Positions 9,600 to 20,749 of a stretch of 45,218 nucleotides of DNA are shown piece after piece (positions within the stretch are counted from its first letter, which is position 1; each line of letters begins with the position of its first letter). Under the pieces are notes generated by a model. That model was given only the letters and a program-made list of their open reading frames with translations, had not been told where the DNA came from and ran no database searches. The DNA is from Euprymna scolopes (taxonomy: Eukaryota > Mollusca > Cephalopoda > Sepiida > Sepiolidae): the NCBI GenBank assembly GCA_024364805.1, contig CM044516.1, forward strand, positions 41,680,778-41,725,995, read 5' to 3'. The position numbers and the translations under genes were made by a program.

Positions 9600-11520
9600 T
9601 ATGAATGACCAAAAGGTAGAACGATAATGGTGCAAAAAGACATGGAAAAAGGAAATATTTCTCGTAACTATCGGCCAATAACAATGTGAGAAAATACAAC
9701 ACAACTGAGGGAACAAATTTATCATTCCCTTCATAATCGCGACTCCCAGAAATGATGCTAAAAAGGATTGGACTGGAGGAAGTTAAAAGAAGAAAAAAGA
9801 ACTTAGCTATCTAAGAAAGTATATGACAGAATCTAGCAAGCATGGATAATAGAGTGCCTGCGAATATACAAAATACAAGGTAAGATAATCAATTCGATAG
9901 AAAATGCAATGAGACTTGAACTGACAGCTGATGGACAATAGATAACTAAGACTAAAGAAGGATCTTCCCTATCACCACTGCTGTTCATTATAGCCATGGT
10001 GCCCCTGAACAATATGCTAAGAAAATGCCAAACCGGATACAAGTTCACTAATACAGATGAAAGAATGAACCGCGTAATGTACATGGATAATCTGAAACTG
10101 TTTGCAAAAAAAAACAAAGACAGAACTAGAGATGCTAATAAACACAACCAGAACCTTTAGCCAGGATATACAAATGAAATTTGGTATGGAAAATGTGCAC
10201 TGCTGACAATGAAGAGGGGAAAATTGGAAGCAACAGAAGGTATGGTACTACCCAATCAAACAAAGACGAGGGCACTTGGTGAACATGATAGTTACAAATA
10301 CTTGGGAGTTCTGGAAGCAGAAACCATCAAAGCAACAGAAATGAAAGAGAAAATTGGAAAGGAATACCTCAGAAGAACAAGAAACTCCTTGAGACTAAAC
10401 TATATAGTAGAAGCCTAATTAAAAGAATAAACACCTGGGCAGTGTCGCTAGTAAGATACTCTGGACATTTATAAGTTGGACCAAAGAAGAACTAAGGAAT
10501 CTCGATGAGAAGACCGGGAAACCCATGACAATGCACAATGCACTATACTCAAAGGATGATACTGACTGACTCTTAGTAAAAAGGAAAGCCGGAGGAAGAG
10601 GGCTGGTTTGTATAGAAGATTGTGTAAATAACACAAAAAAGATTTAGAAAAATACATGATGTAGATCACCTGAAAGAATAATTACCGCAGCAAGAGATAC
10701 AGAAGTAAACAAGCAAGATAGAAAAAGAAGAGACGAAGAAAGAAAAATGGGACGAGGGATAGCTACACGAACGGTTTGTAAGGATTACAAAGGATAAGAC
10801 TAACGAAAACACTTGGAAATGGCTACAAAAAAGGAAACCTAAACAGGGAAACTGAATCCCTAATACCAGTCACACAAGATAACGTGATCAGAACCAACCA
10901 CATAAAAGTAAGGATTGACAAGACACAAGAAAACAGCAAATGCTGACTCTGCAGACAAAGAGACAAAACAATAAACTACATAATAAGTTAATGAAGCAAA
11001 CTAGCCAAAATAAAGAATATAAAAATAGACACGATCAAGTGAAGAAGGCAGTACACTGGTAATTATGTAGACAATTGTATCTTGAACACCCAGACAAATG
11101 GTACAAGCACAAACTGGCAACAGTACTGGAAAATGAAAGTCACAAGATTCTACAGGACATAGATATACAAACGAATAAACCCATTCAAGCAAGAAGATCG
11201 GATATCATAATAGTTAACAAGAAGGAAAAGTTCTGCCAGATTGTAGATTTTGATGTTTCAGTAGATGAAATGGAGAAGTGGAGCAAATACATGGAACTGG
11301 CTAGAGAGCTCAAAGAGTTCTGGAAAATGAAGAAAGTCAAGATAACACCACTAATAGTAGGAGCACTAGAAACGATACCGAAAAATTTTGAAAAAAGAAT
11401 AGGAGATTGGAATCAGAGAGATGGCTGAAAGCATACAATGATGAAAACTGTAGAAATATTAAGGAAAACCCTTGAATGTGGAGACTAACGCACCAACTAC
11501 AGACACAAACTGAACAAAAA
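9600..11520 (+). mobile_element. R2-like LINE copy A, 5'-truncated
   Basis: A non-LTR retrotransposon fragment aligning with copies B (40691-44963) and C (33960-37215, minus). It begins inside the reverse transcriptase (KGNISRNYRPIT, near 9650) and keeps, in order, the YMD box (10080), a YKYLGVLEAETIKATEMK segment (about 10288), GGRGLVCIEDCV (about 10590), the remains of a CCHC knuckle (about 10940) and a restriction-like endonuclease domain (11075-11428). A domain order of RT, knuckle, PD-(D/E)XK-like endonuclease marks the R2/NeSL-type group of LINEs. There are many stops and frameshifts. At the RT active site it reads YMDN, not YMDD. The 3' end is indistinct, near an A-rich run at 11517. 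Confidence 0.88.
11075..11428 (+). pseudogene. Restriction-like endonuclease domain of LINE copy A
   Basis: The longest open remnant of the copy A polyprotein (117 codons). It starts HPDKWYKHKLATVLENESHK and then reads IQARRSDIIIVNKK, FCQIVDFDVSV, MELARELKEFWKMKKVKITP and LIVGALETIPKNFEKR. In this family the endonuclease nicks the target DNA to prime reverse transcription. Its core is R-P-D followed about 15 residues later by acidic I-V-D-F. Here the PD pair is SD, which probably removes a catalytic contact. The ATG is incidental, not a true start. Confidence 0.75.
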
Positions 11521-11879
11521 AAAAAAGAAATGTAACTGTCAACTTTACTAGGAAATGTCACAATCAAAACAAAAAAAATAAGCAAATGCGAACATGTTTT
11601 AGTGATTGTGCAGTTTTGCCACCTCGCTATTTTTAAATATTTTATTCAGATTAAATGCAAGCTTCACGATATCTTTTTTCAATGAAAATTGTTAGGTGGA
11701 AACACAGAATAGTTACCAAACACTCTTCCCTCTTTGAGGGGGTGGGGTGATACTGACCCCTCCCAAGCATTTATTCGGCAGGAAATACTAATACCTTTTC
11801 CTTTTTTGATCAATAGTTAAAAGATTTGTGAACTTTCTTTCCTTTCATCAGCGTTTTGAAGCTGCTGGGGGTGGTTTGA
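11521..11879. other. Unassigned spacer
   Basis: AT-rich DNA with no gene recognised. A short (TTC)n run lies just beyond, at 11911-11931. Confidence 0.5.
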
Positions 11880-12860
11880 TGTCAAAAGTGTCATATATCG
11901 TCTCAATGGCTTCTTCTTCTTCTTCTTCTTCATGAAGTTGGGATCACTTTCTTATTTCGTTAAGAATTTAGGATCTTCGTTGATATTTCTGATCCTTTTA
12001 GCTATTGTGCCCAGTTCTCAGAAAGACCTGTTTTGTAGAAATCTTTTTCTCCTGGCTCATAGCATTTCTTAGATACAATATGTTTTTTTCAATTTGATTT
12101 ACTTTGGCAACAGTTTTTCAAACAAGAGTATTATTTTTCGCTGGAACATAGTCTCAGCTTGGGATACTGCTGATGGTGTATTAGGGTTAGGTGTGACCTG
12201 TATAAATTGTTATAGTACTATTTCTGTAGGTGTGCAGCATGCTTTTTTGAATGCTCGTTTCAAAGTGTCAATGAAGTGCTCCACTTGCCTGTTGATTGAA
12301 GATGGTACTGAGGAGTCATGGCATGTTTTATTTGGAATGTCTCACAGAACTCCTTAAAGTCCAAATTGAGTTCCATTGTCATTCACTAAGCAGTCGACAC
12401 CTTCAAACTTGGCAAATAATTCATGGAGGAAATTAATAACTACCCCTATAGTGAATCTCTTACATCTGAGCACTTCTGGACATTTTGTGTAACTGTCCAC
12501 CACACTTATGTAATACCAATCCTCCAGTGGCTCTGCGAAAATTATATGAATTCTAGACCAGGGTTGGTCTGTTTTGGATCATGGCTTAAAAGCCATTGGA
12601 GGTGCCTATGCTGTCAAAGCACAACCCTTGCATGAGTCGACCATGTTTTTGATGTATTTACCCATCAACCCAGTATACATAACTATGCATGAGGCTCTTC
12701 ATTCTGTTTATTCCTGAGTGACCCATATCATTATTCTTTTTTTGTCATGCTTTTCGTAAGACGACCCTCTCGCTGTATTGTAGAACTTCATCGCACATAA
12801 AAAAAAGTTCTTTATTTGTGATTTTCTGCTTTGTAATAAATTCGCCTCTTTGTGCTTCAT
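11880..12860 (-). mobile_element. Ty3/gypsy-like fossil, integrase region
   Basis: Read on the minus strand, the stretch 12730 to 12340 shows the order typical of a Ty3/gypsy integrase: a GHSGINRMKSLMHS zinc-finger region, a C..C-containing patch, then the DDE core with VVDSYTK and LVNDNGTQFG blocks. Weaker similarity extends on both sides. No LTRs, gag or reverse transcriptase were seen attached. The fossil is clearly broken, with several interruptions, and looks old. Confidence 0.72.
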
Positions 12861-13954
12861 ATTTAATTCTTTTATGTTCTAATGTCTAAAACAAGGATTA
12901 AATTGAGCTCTTCTTTTTGTGTGTGATACTGAAACAATAAATAGTTTATGGTTATGTCTATGATAACTGGAATATTCTCATATGTCTTCATGTCACGATG
13001 AAGATTATAATTTAATTGTATTCGCCTCAAGCAAAGGAAGACTCAATTGTTCGTTGTCAAGGGAAACAAAATGGCATTCTTCAGTGGTAATGTCTGTAAT
13101 TATCAGTATTCACCGAAGGATGACTAATTAACTTCCTTTATCACTGAATGTTGATCCTCAAACAGACCGTTCTCTTCAAACAGTTCAAATACATTTTCAT
13201 TGAAAGGAGATCTAAATAAGCTCTGATTCTAATTTATTTATTTCAATCTACAGCTATTGTTATTTCTTTTTATCTTTCAAATGATAAAATTATAGGTTGT
13301 AAAGAAAATTGTCCATTGGTTTTTATTTGATTTTCATTGGACTGACTATTGTTTTACTATTTCTAAATGAGCGAGAATGAAAAGTGCAACAAATTACTCA
13401 AAATATATTAAACTGAGTTCAATGCCCAAACAGTTTGGTTTTGTACACAATTTTCATGCTGGACAAGTAGATATCATTTGTTCAATATGGTATCTTGAAA
13501 TGAATAGCTCTCTCTTTGGGGAAGCCTCTTGTTTTGAGAAACTCTCGGGGCTTTTATTGCATATCTAAAATGTAAGAATTATATCTAATCTGTTGTCACA
13601 GGAAAAACATGGACCAGACTGCTGATCCTTTATAAAATATATATAAATCAAATACATTATAAAATGGGATACCGCTACCATTGACGTAATGGTATCACTC
13701 AAAACATTTTTTTGTGCTTTGATAAAATACCAAATCGACTTCGCAATCTAGTGAGGTACGATTTCTTCTGTACTCTACATCTTATTTCACACAGTTGCTA
13801 GTTTTTCTCTACTCCATTATTTTCATAAAAGGCGCTCAACTGAATTTCAAACTATAATCCATCCTTATATAACTTTCATAGTAAGAATTCATCTTCTACC
13901 ATAACTTTTCTTCCTATGTGTGTGCCTAACATCAAATGAAATTTCCATGAATAG
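12861..13954. other. AT-rich DNA, no gene seen
   Basis: No element or exon recognised. The 63-codon frame at 13377-13568 has no family resemblance I can name. Confidence 0.5.
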
Positions 13955-14110
13955 AGTTTTTTTCAAAGAACTTCCAATATGTGGAACACATTACTATGAA
14001 ACTGCCTCTTTACAAGCTACAACATTATCATCTTCAAATTTAATGTCAGCAAATACTTGTCGTAAACTGTCCTCTTTATAAATAATCAAATTTTGTACAT
14101 TCCATTCATC
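13955..14110 (+). mobile_element. LINE 3' tail remnant (RTxxLWN family)
   Basis: Translation with an interruption reads FFQRTSNMWNTLL, then NCLFTSYNIIIFKFNVSKYLS. This is the same C-terminal block as RTARLWNSxxxxCFP...NVNKFL in the copies at 18714, 19640 and 21895. It corresponds to the extreme C-terminus of a Jockey/CR1-like LINE polyprotein in a heavily 5'-truncated insertion. Confidence 0.55.
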
Positions 14111-14259
14111 AATTTTAATTCTCTGATAATATCCTTCATCATTCAATTGGTCATTCATCCATGTACCCATAGCCTCGAATGGTTTTTAACATTGCTTTTA
14201 AAGGTATAAAAACTTATAAATCGGCTTCAACATTTCATTAAACTAAACAAATGTGTCCT

Positions 14260-14815
14260 CGACCTATCATTACTAATATTCATATCTCTATCTTTACTAT
14301 TATTTGAAAGGCACTTTGTATATCTTTGTATCTGTGTGTCTGTGAGTTCATTCCCTATGGACCCAAAAACGGCTTGATGGTTTTTTATGAAATTTCACAC
14401 GAAGGTACTTTATATGTCTGACAGTGATCTGAGATAGGTTTTGTGTCAATAAGTATTAATAATCAATAATCGAAATAATTCGATGAAAGAAGAAACAACT
14501 AACGTCACAATTGCATTTCAGAAGTTTTATTACCACACAAGCCGAAAGGCCCAACATATAAAATCAACAGGAGTGCGTTTGAAACAAGTTTCGGTTTAAA
14601 GCACAATTTCACAATGACACTTGACTTTTTCATTTTAAACTTAAATTCAAGCTATTATCATCAAACAAGCAATAATGCCAGGCATATAAAATCAACAGAT
14701 GGTTCTTTGATATGACAAGGGCGCATTCGAAATGAATGTTTCTGTTTAGAGCATGATTGGAGCGTGATACTTGACTTTTGCATTTTAAACTTCAATTCAA
14801 GCCATTATATACAAG
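14260..14815 (-). repeat. Dispersed repeat, copy 2 (inverted relative to copy 1)
   Basis: On the minus strand, from 14813 downward, two ~150-bp units match the units at 1-299 (GGCTTGAATT.AAGTTTAAAAT, AGTCAAGT.TCA, GAAACATTCATTT, CCTTGTCATATCAAAG, GGCCTTTCGGCTTGTG). The shared 3' part follows (TTCTTCTTTCATCG, ACAAAACCTATCTCAG, ACCTTCGTGTGAAATTTCAT, GTCCATAGGGAATG). It ends in a GTGTGTCTGTGAGTTC-like segment near 14335. Confidence 0.75.
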
Positions 14816-16079
14816 AATAATTTTATAAAACCAACAGTAAGTTCTCCACAGGGCAATGTAGACTAGAATGTATTGTGAATTTAGTCACAATGAGAAGCAT
14901 GTGCAGCTTCCTCCAGGTGCATTGCGATGGGTCCCCAATTAGAACAGGCAATCAATCAATTTGATTGAAAAATGGGCTATTCATCGATTTCGATGACAAC
15001 GTCGAATCATTCTACTTGTAATAAAAAGTAAAAATTGCTCATAGCTTTTAGTTGATTGTGAAGAGATTTTTAGATGATCGAAAAATGCATTTTTAACCAT
15101 TTAGATGGTTAACTGCAAAAATACATTTCCAAGTAAGATTACAATGAGTTTATTCAGTGTAAATTTTGTATTTTACATTTAGGGTCAAATTTTGTCATTC
15201 CTATTCAGATAACCTGATGCATTATGCAAATCATTTCAATTTTAGTAAAAAACATTTTCTTATTGAAGTTTTAAAAATTTTATTAAAAAGAAATAACTAT
15301 TTCATTTTTACTCTTAACATGATTTTAGAATCTTTTTCTCCATCTATAATGAAAAGATGAAATTGAAACAGAAAAAATATATTTGAAAAGTATCAAACAT
15401 ATTCATAGTTTGACAATTTATTGTCTTGACCGTATTACAAATGTGGTAGTCATATAGAAGAAAAAGGAAAAAAAATGGAGAAAAAAAAATTATGATTACT
15501 ATCTCTCATGCCTATTTTGCCAACATGATGACATAGTTTTTCATCTAAACTTATAGTTTTTAGTATTAAAGCTATTTAGAAAAAAATACGATTATTGTCA
15601 TGTTTAAAAACAATATTAGTACTTCTGCTGTTGATGTTAATATTTTTTAAATAATACTGAATTACCTCCCTTGATTCAAATGCAAAGGAAAATTGAGGAA
15701 ACCAAAATTGTGGCTTGCAGAAATAAATAGACTGGTAAGACAGTTTTCACCCCACATTCTAAGCCCTTCTCCGTGCTATAAAACTTAAAAGTAAGAGCTT
15801 ATTTTGCAGTGGTGATGTGCGAGTACTCACTGACTTGTTTGTTTTATTTTTAATTTACTATATAGAGTTTAAAATTTAAGTAATTTAGTATATATATCTA
15901 TATATATAAAAATGTAATTCTTGGTTCGTTCAACGTCAATAAAACCATATTTCTACATTACCAATTTATTTGAAATTTTCAGACAACCCATCTTTAGATT
16001 CAAGGAATGTTTGCATGTTATTAAAATAATTTAACATTGTGAATTATAAAAATATTAAATAAAAAAAAAATATTTTTCG
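14816..16079. other. AT-rich DNA, no gene seen
   Basis: Long AT-rich stretch. A short TA-rich run lies at 15890-15908. The 64-codon frame at 15166-15360 is compositionally noncoding. Confidence 0.5.
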
Positions 16080-16440
16080 TAACTGCGAGACTGTAATTGT
16101 CTGACAACCAAGATGAGGAAGTCAGTCCGACAATCGCAATCACTGCGAGACTGTCCGCCATTTCATTTCCGGTAGAAATGAGCCTTTCACTCAATGAGTA
16201 TCATTTATATTCATTTTTATGGTACTCATGCAGAGAGTGATCCGTGCTGAAATAATAACGTTATTATTTAAAAAGCCATTCTTAACATGGGGAGGGGAGG
16301 GTGTTTTGTATCTAATCTGTACTTTATCCTTACAATTGAATAAAAAAAAATATCATAAAACTTTAATTAAACGTGGAAATATGATTTAAAAAATAAGACA
16401 GATCACTCTCTGCATTAGCACCATTTTTATTTATTGCGGA
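16080..16440. repeat. Inverted-repeat element, about 65-bp arms
   Basis: The segment 16185-16250 (TTTTTATGGTACTCATGCAG, then AGAGTGATC) is matched in reverse complement by 16390-16450 (GATCACTCTC, TGCATTAGCACCATTTTTAT). A direct duplication, ACTGCGAGACTGT, lies just upstream at 16082 and 16142. The fold-back geometry suggests a MITE-like element. No coding sequence. Confidence 0.6.
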
Positions 16441-16499
16441 CTATTATTCTCATCTTTATTAGTTGTTTCACGAAGTTTCAGCCAACTATTCCTCTGGCC

Positions 16500-17235
16500 T
16501 CCATGAAAAGAATTAAGCCAACGTAAGTATGTGAGAAATTATTAATAAATGTTTAGTAACTTTTTCCTTTTATAAATGTTTAGTAACTTTTTCCTTTTGT
16601 TATTCTTAAAGAGTAAAACATTTTTTTATTCATGAGAAGAGTTAAGCCAACGTAAATAAATAAATAAATGTTTGTACACGTGACAAATTATCAATAAATG
16701 GTTTAAAAAAAGTCATGTTCATTCTATTATTTTTTCTTTGAGAAACAAATATATTTCTGACTTACAAATGCGGTAGAGGCTCATATTATTTTTACTTTCT
16801 ATGGTTTTGATATACCCGCGTTTTTATTGGTTACAAAACGGGTGACTGATTTATCAGAACGTTGTAACTAAAAAGTGAGCACCACTTTCAAATGTTGAAA
16901 TGATTTTTTTTTTTCAATTTTTTTTTCATAATCTGGTTAATTAGTGTCCAATCAATAATAATCCAGTGAAAAATATTGCAAGAAAACTATAAGTATAGAA
17001 ATTACGCATGCGGGTGATGGTTGTACAACTCCGCCACTTACGTTGCCTTTCGCACTTTAACAAACATTATTTACGTTGGTTTAACTCTTTTCATAAATAA
17101 TTTTAAAAAAAAAGCAACTAAACCATTTATTGATAATTTGTCACGTGTACAAACATTTATTTATTTATTTATTTACGTTGACTTAACTCTTTTCATGAAT
17201 AAAAAAAAGTTTTACTCTTAAAGAATAATAAAGCG
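16500..17235. repeat. Fold-back element with ~110-bp inverted arms
   Basis: The arm 16600-16710 is the reverse complement of 17121-17233 with few differences: AACCATTTATTGATAATTTG, TCACGTGTACAAACATTTAT, ACGTTGRCTTAACTCTTYTC. A second, shorter pair lies at 16502-16529 and 17070-17100, so the block ACGTTGGYTTAACTCTTTTC occurs four times, twice in each orientation. The spacer is about 410 bp. The left side also has a 27-bp tandem duplication (16545-16598). Structure only; no coding sequence seen. Confidence 0.78.
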
Positions 17236-18029
17236 TGCAAAGAAATTTATTTAGAGAGATTTTGAAACAACGACACAGCATATATTATTAGATTATAGAA
17301 TTTTTTCTTTGTTAAAACGTAATTTTTTCTTTAATCTTTTACTCAACTTTTTTTTTCAATATAAGCAATTAACTTTTTTTTTTCGAAAATAAAAGAAAAA
17401 AATCAATGAAATGCCATTGAATTGTGTGAAGAGCTTCACATTTTCAGCTGTCGTATCTCTTCTATCTTTTAACATAAGGGTACTTGCTGTCAAACACATT
17501 GCAAAAATAATAGAAGCATATGTCCATATTAAAAGTACAAATGGATAAAAAAAACTACCCACCTGCCCATTCCACTATTGAAAGCTCCCCATTCTCAGAA
17601 TCTCATATCCTTATTCCTTAACCACGGCAAACTATCAACCCAGTACAAAATGCAAAGCCTCCAGACGTCACTTCCTAACAAGAGCAAACATTTTATGAGA
17701 CAGCCAAATGAAATAACAATCGCACAAATATGAAAATAAATAAAATTATCTTGAAATGCAGAATTTTTGTATAATTCTAAAAAATTAAAATAAATGTGTG
17801 GTATGATTTGCTTATCGATATTATCACCAAGTATGAAATTAGAGACACTGAGTTCTAATGTACTGTGGTCATTTAAGCATTAACACTGGTTGTAAATATG
17901 GAATTTTGCGTCAGCTATCATAGTTATAGCACCTTGTGTTCAACTAATCATACACAATCGTTTAAGGTATTTTGTGATAAAACATTAAATAACCCAGAAA
18001 AGTGTTAATTTGCTATTAAACAGACAATT
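17236..18029. other. AT-rich DNA, no gene seen
   Basis: Nothing recognised on either strand. Confidence 0.5.
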
Positions 18030-18125
18030 CAAATAAATGGATATGTCATTGGACTAATGCATTCCATCTCAAATTATGGAAGAGACTATATTCAGTTCAA
18101 ATCCTATTGGTCAAAATTGATGTGT
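18030..18125 (+). repeat. Possible degenerate tRNA-derived SINE head
   Basis: TATGTCATTGGACTAA (about 18040-18056) resembles an A box (TRGCNNAGTGG) and AGTTCAAATCC (about 18095-18105) a B box, at the spacing seen in tRNA genes. No intact cloverleaf and no clear tail. Confidence 0.38.
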
Positions 18126-18713
18126 TTATTTGAGAACTAATGCTGTTAGGAACTGCATGGACGTATATTCTTCCCAACAATAGCAACTTGTCTTCTATTT
18201 ATTATTTATAATATGTATTGCGTTGCAGAATTAAATAAACCCAAAAAGGGTTGATAAGCTTTGTAGTGATATCATGGAACTATTTTCATACACTGAATCC
18301 TTTTCGCGTAGAAATAACGTAAACTGGGCTTGGACATAAGTTAGAAAACACGTGCATCTCCTCTTCAATGTTAAATATATCTTGAATCATATACCAATGG
18401 CTTTCTTAGAATTTAGCTGATAAAACAACATTAGTACATGCTGTAAAGCATACAAAACAAAAATAAAAAGATATAAACATGAGAAGTAGATGCATAAAAT
18501 TTTTTACATTATTTTTGCATGACAAACATTTTGAAACATTTTTGTAACAAAATCAAAGTTGTCTCCCTTTGGTGAAGTTTCTGCTTTCAATGTTAATTCC
18601 GTTTTATACTATTTTTTCTCGCCGTTTTCAGTGATCTTCTACCTATGCTAAACTAACATTATACTTTCACTATTTTCCATAGAAATTTTATCACACAAGT
18701 GATCATCCTATAT
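18126..18713. other. AT-rich DNA, no gene seen
   Basis: Nothing recognised. It includes one GTTGTCTCCCTT motif (18558) of the kind discussed in the findings. Confidence 0.5.
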
Positions 18714-19245
18714 ACAAAGCCACAATTCGCCTATGCATGAAGTAGTGTTGCCACATCTAGGCTGGAGCGTCTACCACTAGCCTCTCATACTTAGACAGGG
18801 TTCAAAAAAGAGTCTCAAATCTAATAGGTCCCACATTATTGGCCAAGCCTTTGTCTCATCATCACAATGCTGCATCTCTGTACATGTTTTACAAATATTT
18901 CAATAGAATGTACTCTGATGAACTCTTAGCACTTGTGTCCCCTCGATGTACATGCTTTCACCGATGGGGGATTGCTAGATACCGGAAAACCTCTTACACT
19001 AATAGTCTCTTCCCTTGGACTGCTGGACTTTGGAATTCCCTCCCTGTTTTATGCTTGCCTGACTGTACTAAACTTCAGAAGTTTAAATGTAATGTGAACA
19101 GATATCTCGCTGTTCAACTCCCCACAGTTCTTTGTTACACACGATCCCAAATAGTAGCCTTTCACGTTTCATGTGGCAATATGCCTTGTTTGGGGGTGAA
19201 AACGAGTACCAAAAATGAAGGAAGTATATCTAAAAACTGCTAACG
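18714..19245 (+). mobile_element. LINE 3' end (Jockey/CR1-like), 5'-truncated
   Basis: The C-terminal part of a LINE reverse-transcriptase polyprotein. RVQKRVSNLIGPTL (about 18800) leads into an open stretch from 18839: AKPLSHHHNAASLYMFYKYF, RCTCFHRWGIARYRKTSYTN, WTAGLWNSLPVLCLPDCTKL and QKFKCNVNRYLAVQLPT. The family normally ends shortly after NVNRYL; here the frame reads on into 3' untranslated sequence that contains TGCCTTGTTTGGGGGTGAAA, also present at the end of the 21891 copy. Upstream catalytic RT motifs are absent. It is a dead-on-arrival insertion. Confidence 0.75.
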
Positions 19246-19639
19246 TTGGTACATGGATCTTTGGCAAAACATAATTATAACGCAAATAATAATTAGAACA
19301 AGACATCACAAACATTAGGTAAAATCCACACTGAATTAAAAAAAGCGTTAAAAAATTACACAGAACTGTGGCTATTCATATAAGAGTTATTTCAATAGCT
19401 AACATATTCATTTTTCATAATTTATAGCAAAGTAGAGTTCAAATTAGAATTTCGGCATCAGTGCAATTTAACTTGCTAGAAGTATTTTTTGTTTTTATTT
19501 TCCGAAGAGTTATGCTAACAAAAAGGGAAGAAAATAAAATGAATCCTTGTTTATATAAAAATACATTTAATCCATTACATAATATTCGAAACTGACTGTT
19601 ATATTTGTGCATTATAAAAATTATTTTGAAATATAAAAT
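19246..19639. other. AT-rich DNA, no gene seen
   Basis: Nothing recognised. Confidence 0.5.
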
Positions 19640-20300
19640 TTAGCAGAAACCACTATCAATAATTTCCTCCACTCTTTATCTGTGCTTAAACCTAAATGTA
19701 GATTCCATGAACAAAACTTCTTTCTTAGAACTGCACGCCTGTGGAACTCTGTTCTGTTTGCCTGCTTTCCAGCTGACTACAATTTAGTCATCTTCAAGTC
19801 CAACGTAAACAAATTCTTGTTGAACCATCCCTCTTACGTAATCCAATTTACCAAGTTTCCACTACTAACGATTACTACGATATTATCCCATTGCTACCTC
19901 AACTGTTCTACATCAACTAGCTTAAGCTTAGCATTCTTTCAACACGGTCATGGGAGAAGTGATTATTGCAACATGGTCATGGGAGAAGTGATTATTTCAA
20001 CATGGTCATGGGAGAAGTGATTATTTCAACATGGTCATGGGAGAAGTGATTATTTCAACATGGTCATGGGAGAAGTGATTATTTCAACATGGTCATGGGA
20101 GAAGTGATTATTTCAACATGGTCATGGGAGAAGTGATTATTTCAACATGGTCATGGGAGAAGTGATTATTTCAACATGGTCATGGGAGAAGTGATTATTT
20201 CACAGCATTGTCTTAAGTTTTAGTGCAAAAATGTCAGCTACTGTGAGTAGTGGCAACAAAGAGGTGATACCCCACCCCAAATTGGGCCTCACTAACTGAT
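19640..20300 (+). mobile_element. LINE 3' end, second subfamily, containing a minisatellite
   Basis: CRFHEQNFFLRTARLWNSVL, FACFPADYNLVIFKSNVNKF and LLNHPS (19682-19840) are the C-terminal tail of the same LINE superfamily as at 18714, but a different subfamily. The following 3' untranslated region contains the 29-bp minisatellite at 19941-20201. It then continues to about 20300 with GATACCCCACCCCAAATTGG, like the terminal stretch of related copies. Only the last few dozen codons remain. Confidence 0.68.
19941..20201 (+). repeat. 29-bp minisatellite, nine near-identical copies
   Basis: Nine head-to-tail 29-bp units (AACATGGTCATGGGAGAAGT plus nine more bases) begin at 19941, 19970, 19999, 20028, 20057, 20086, 20115, 20144 and 20173. 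Only the first unit differs (ACACGG for ACATGG, and TTGC in place of TTTC at its end). The near identity implies recent expansion or homogenisation. Confidence 0.97.
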
Positions 20301-20749
20301 GCAATTCTGTCTAATTCCCAGGATGGTAAGATGGTATGAAATTGTGCAACAAGGAAACCTTAAAAAAAAACCTATTGATTTTTTTGAGGAGGCATTAGTT
20401 TTCTATTTTCAATTGGAATATGGGGAATACCACACAGCTAGGATATTCACTGAGTCATGGGTTGGTATAAATAAAAACAAGGATTTATCAGTGTTAAAAT
20501 GTTTTTACTAAATGTTAGGGTATGACTCCCAGAATTTGGACGATCTTATTTATAACTACGCATTAGGACAATCAACCAATGAGAAGCCTGTGACCTCATT
20601 GTAAAAATATCGAATTTTGGATTCAAGTCAGTTCGCTACCAGTCTCCATCTTGACATGACTGAACCACTGCTGATCCGGACTACATTGATTCTTCACCAA
20701 CTGGATCTACTGCCATTATCTTTGTTCTACAGAATCACTCAACATTCGA
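20301..20749. other. Unassigned DNA
   Basis: Less AT-rich than the surroundings after 20560, with a CCAAT-like CAACCAATGAG at about 20573. It may be a repeat terminus. No gene recognised. Confidence 0.4.
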
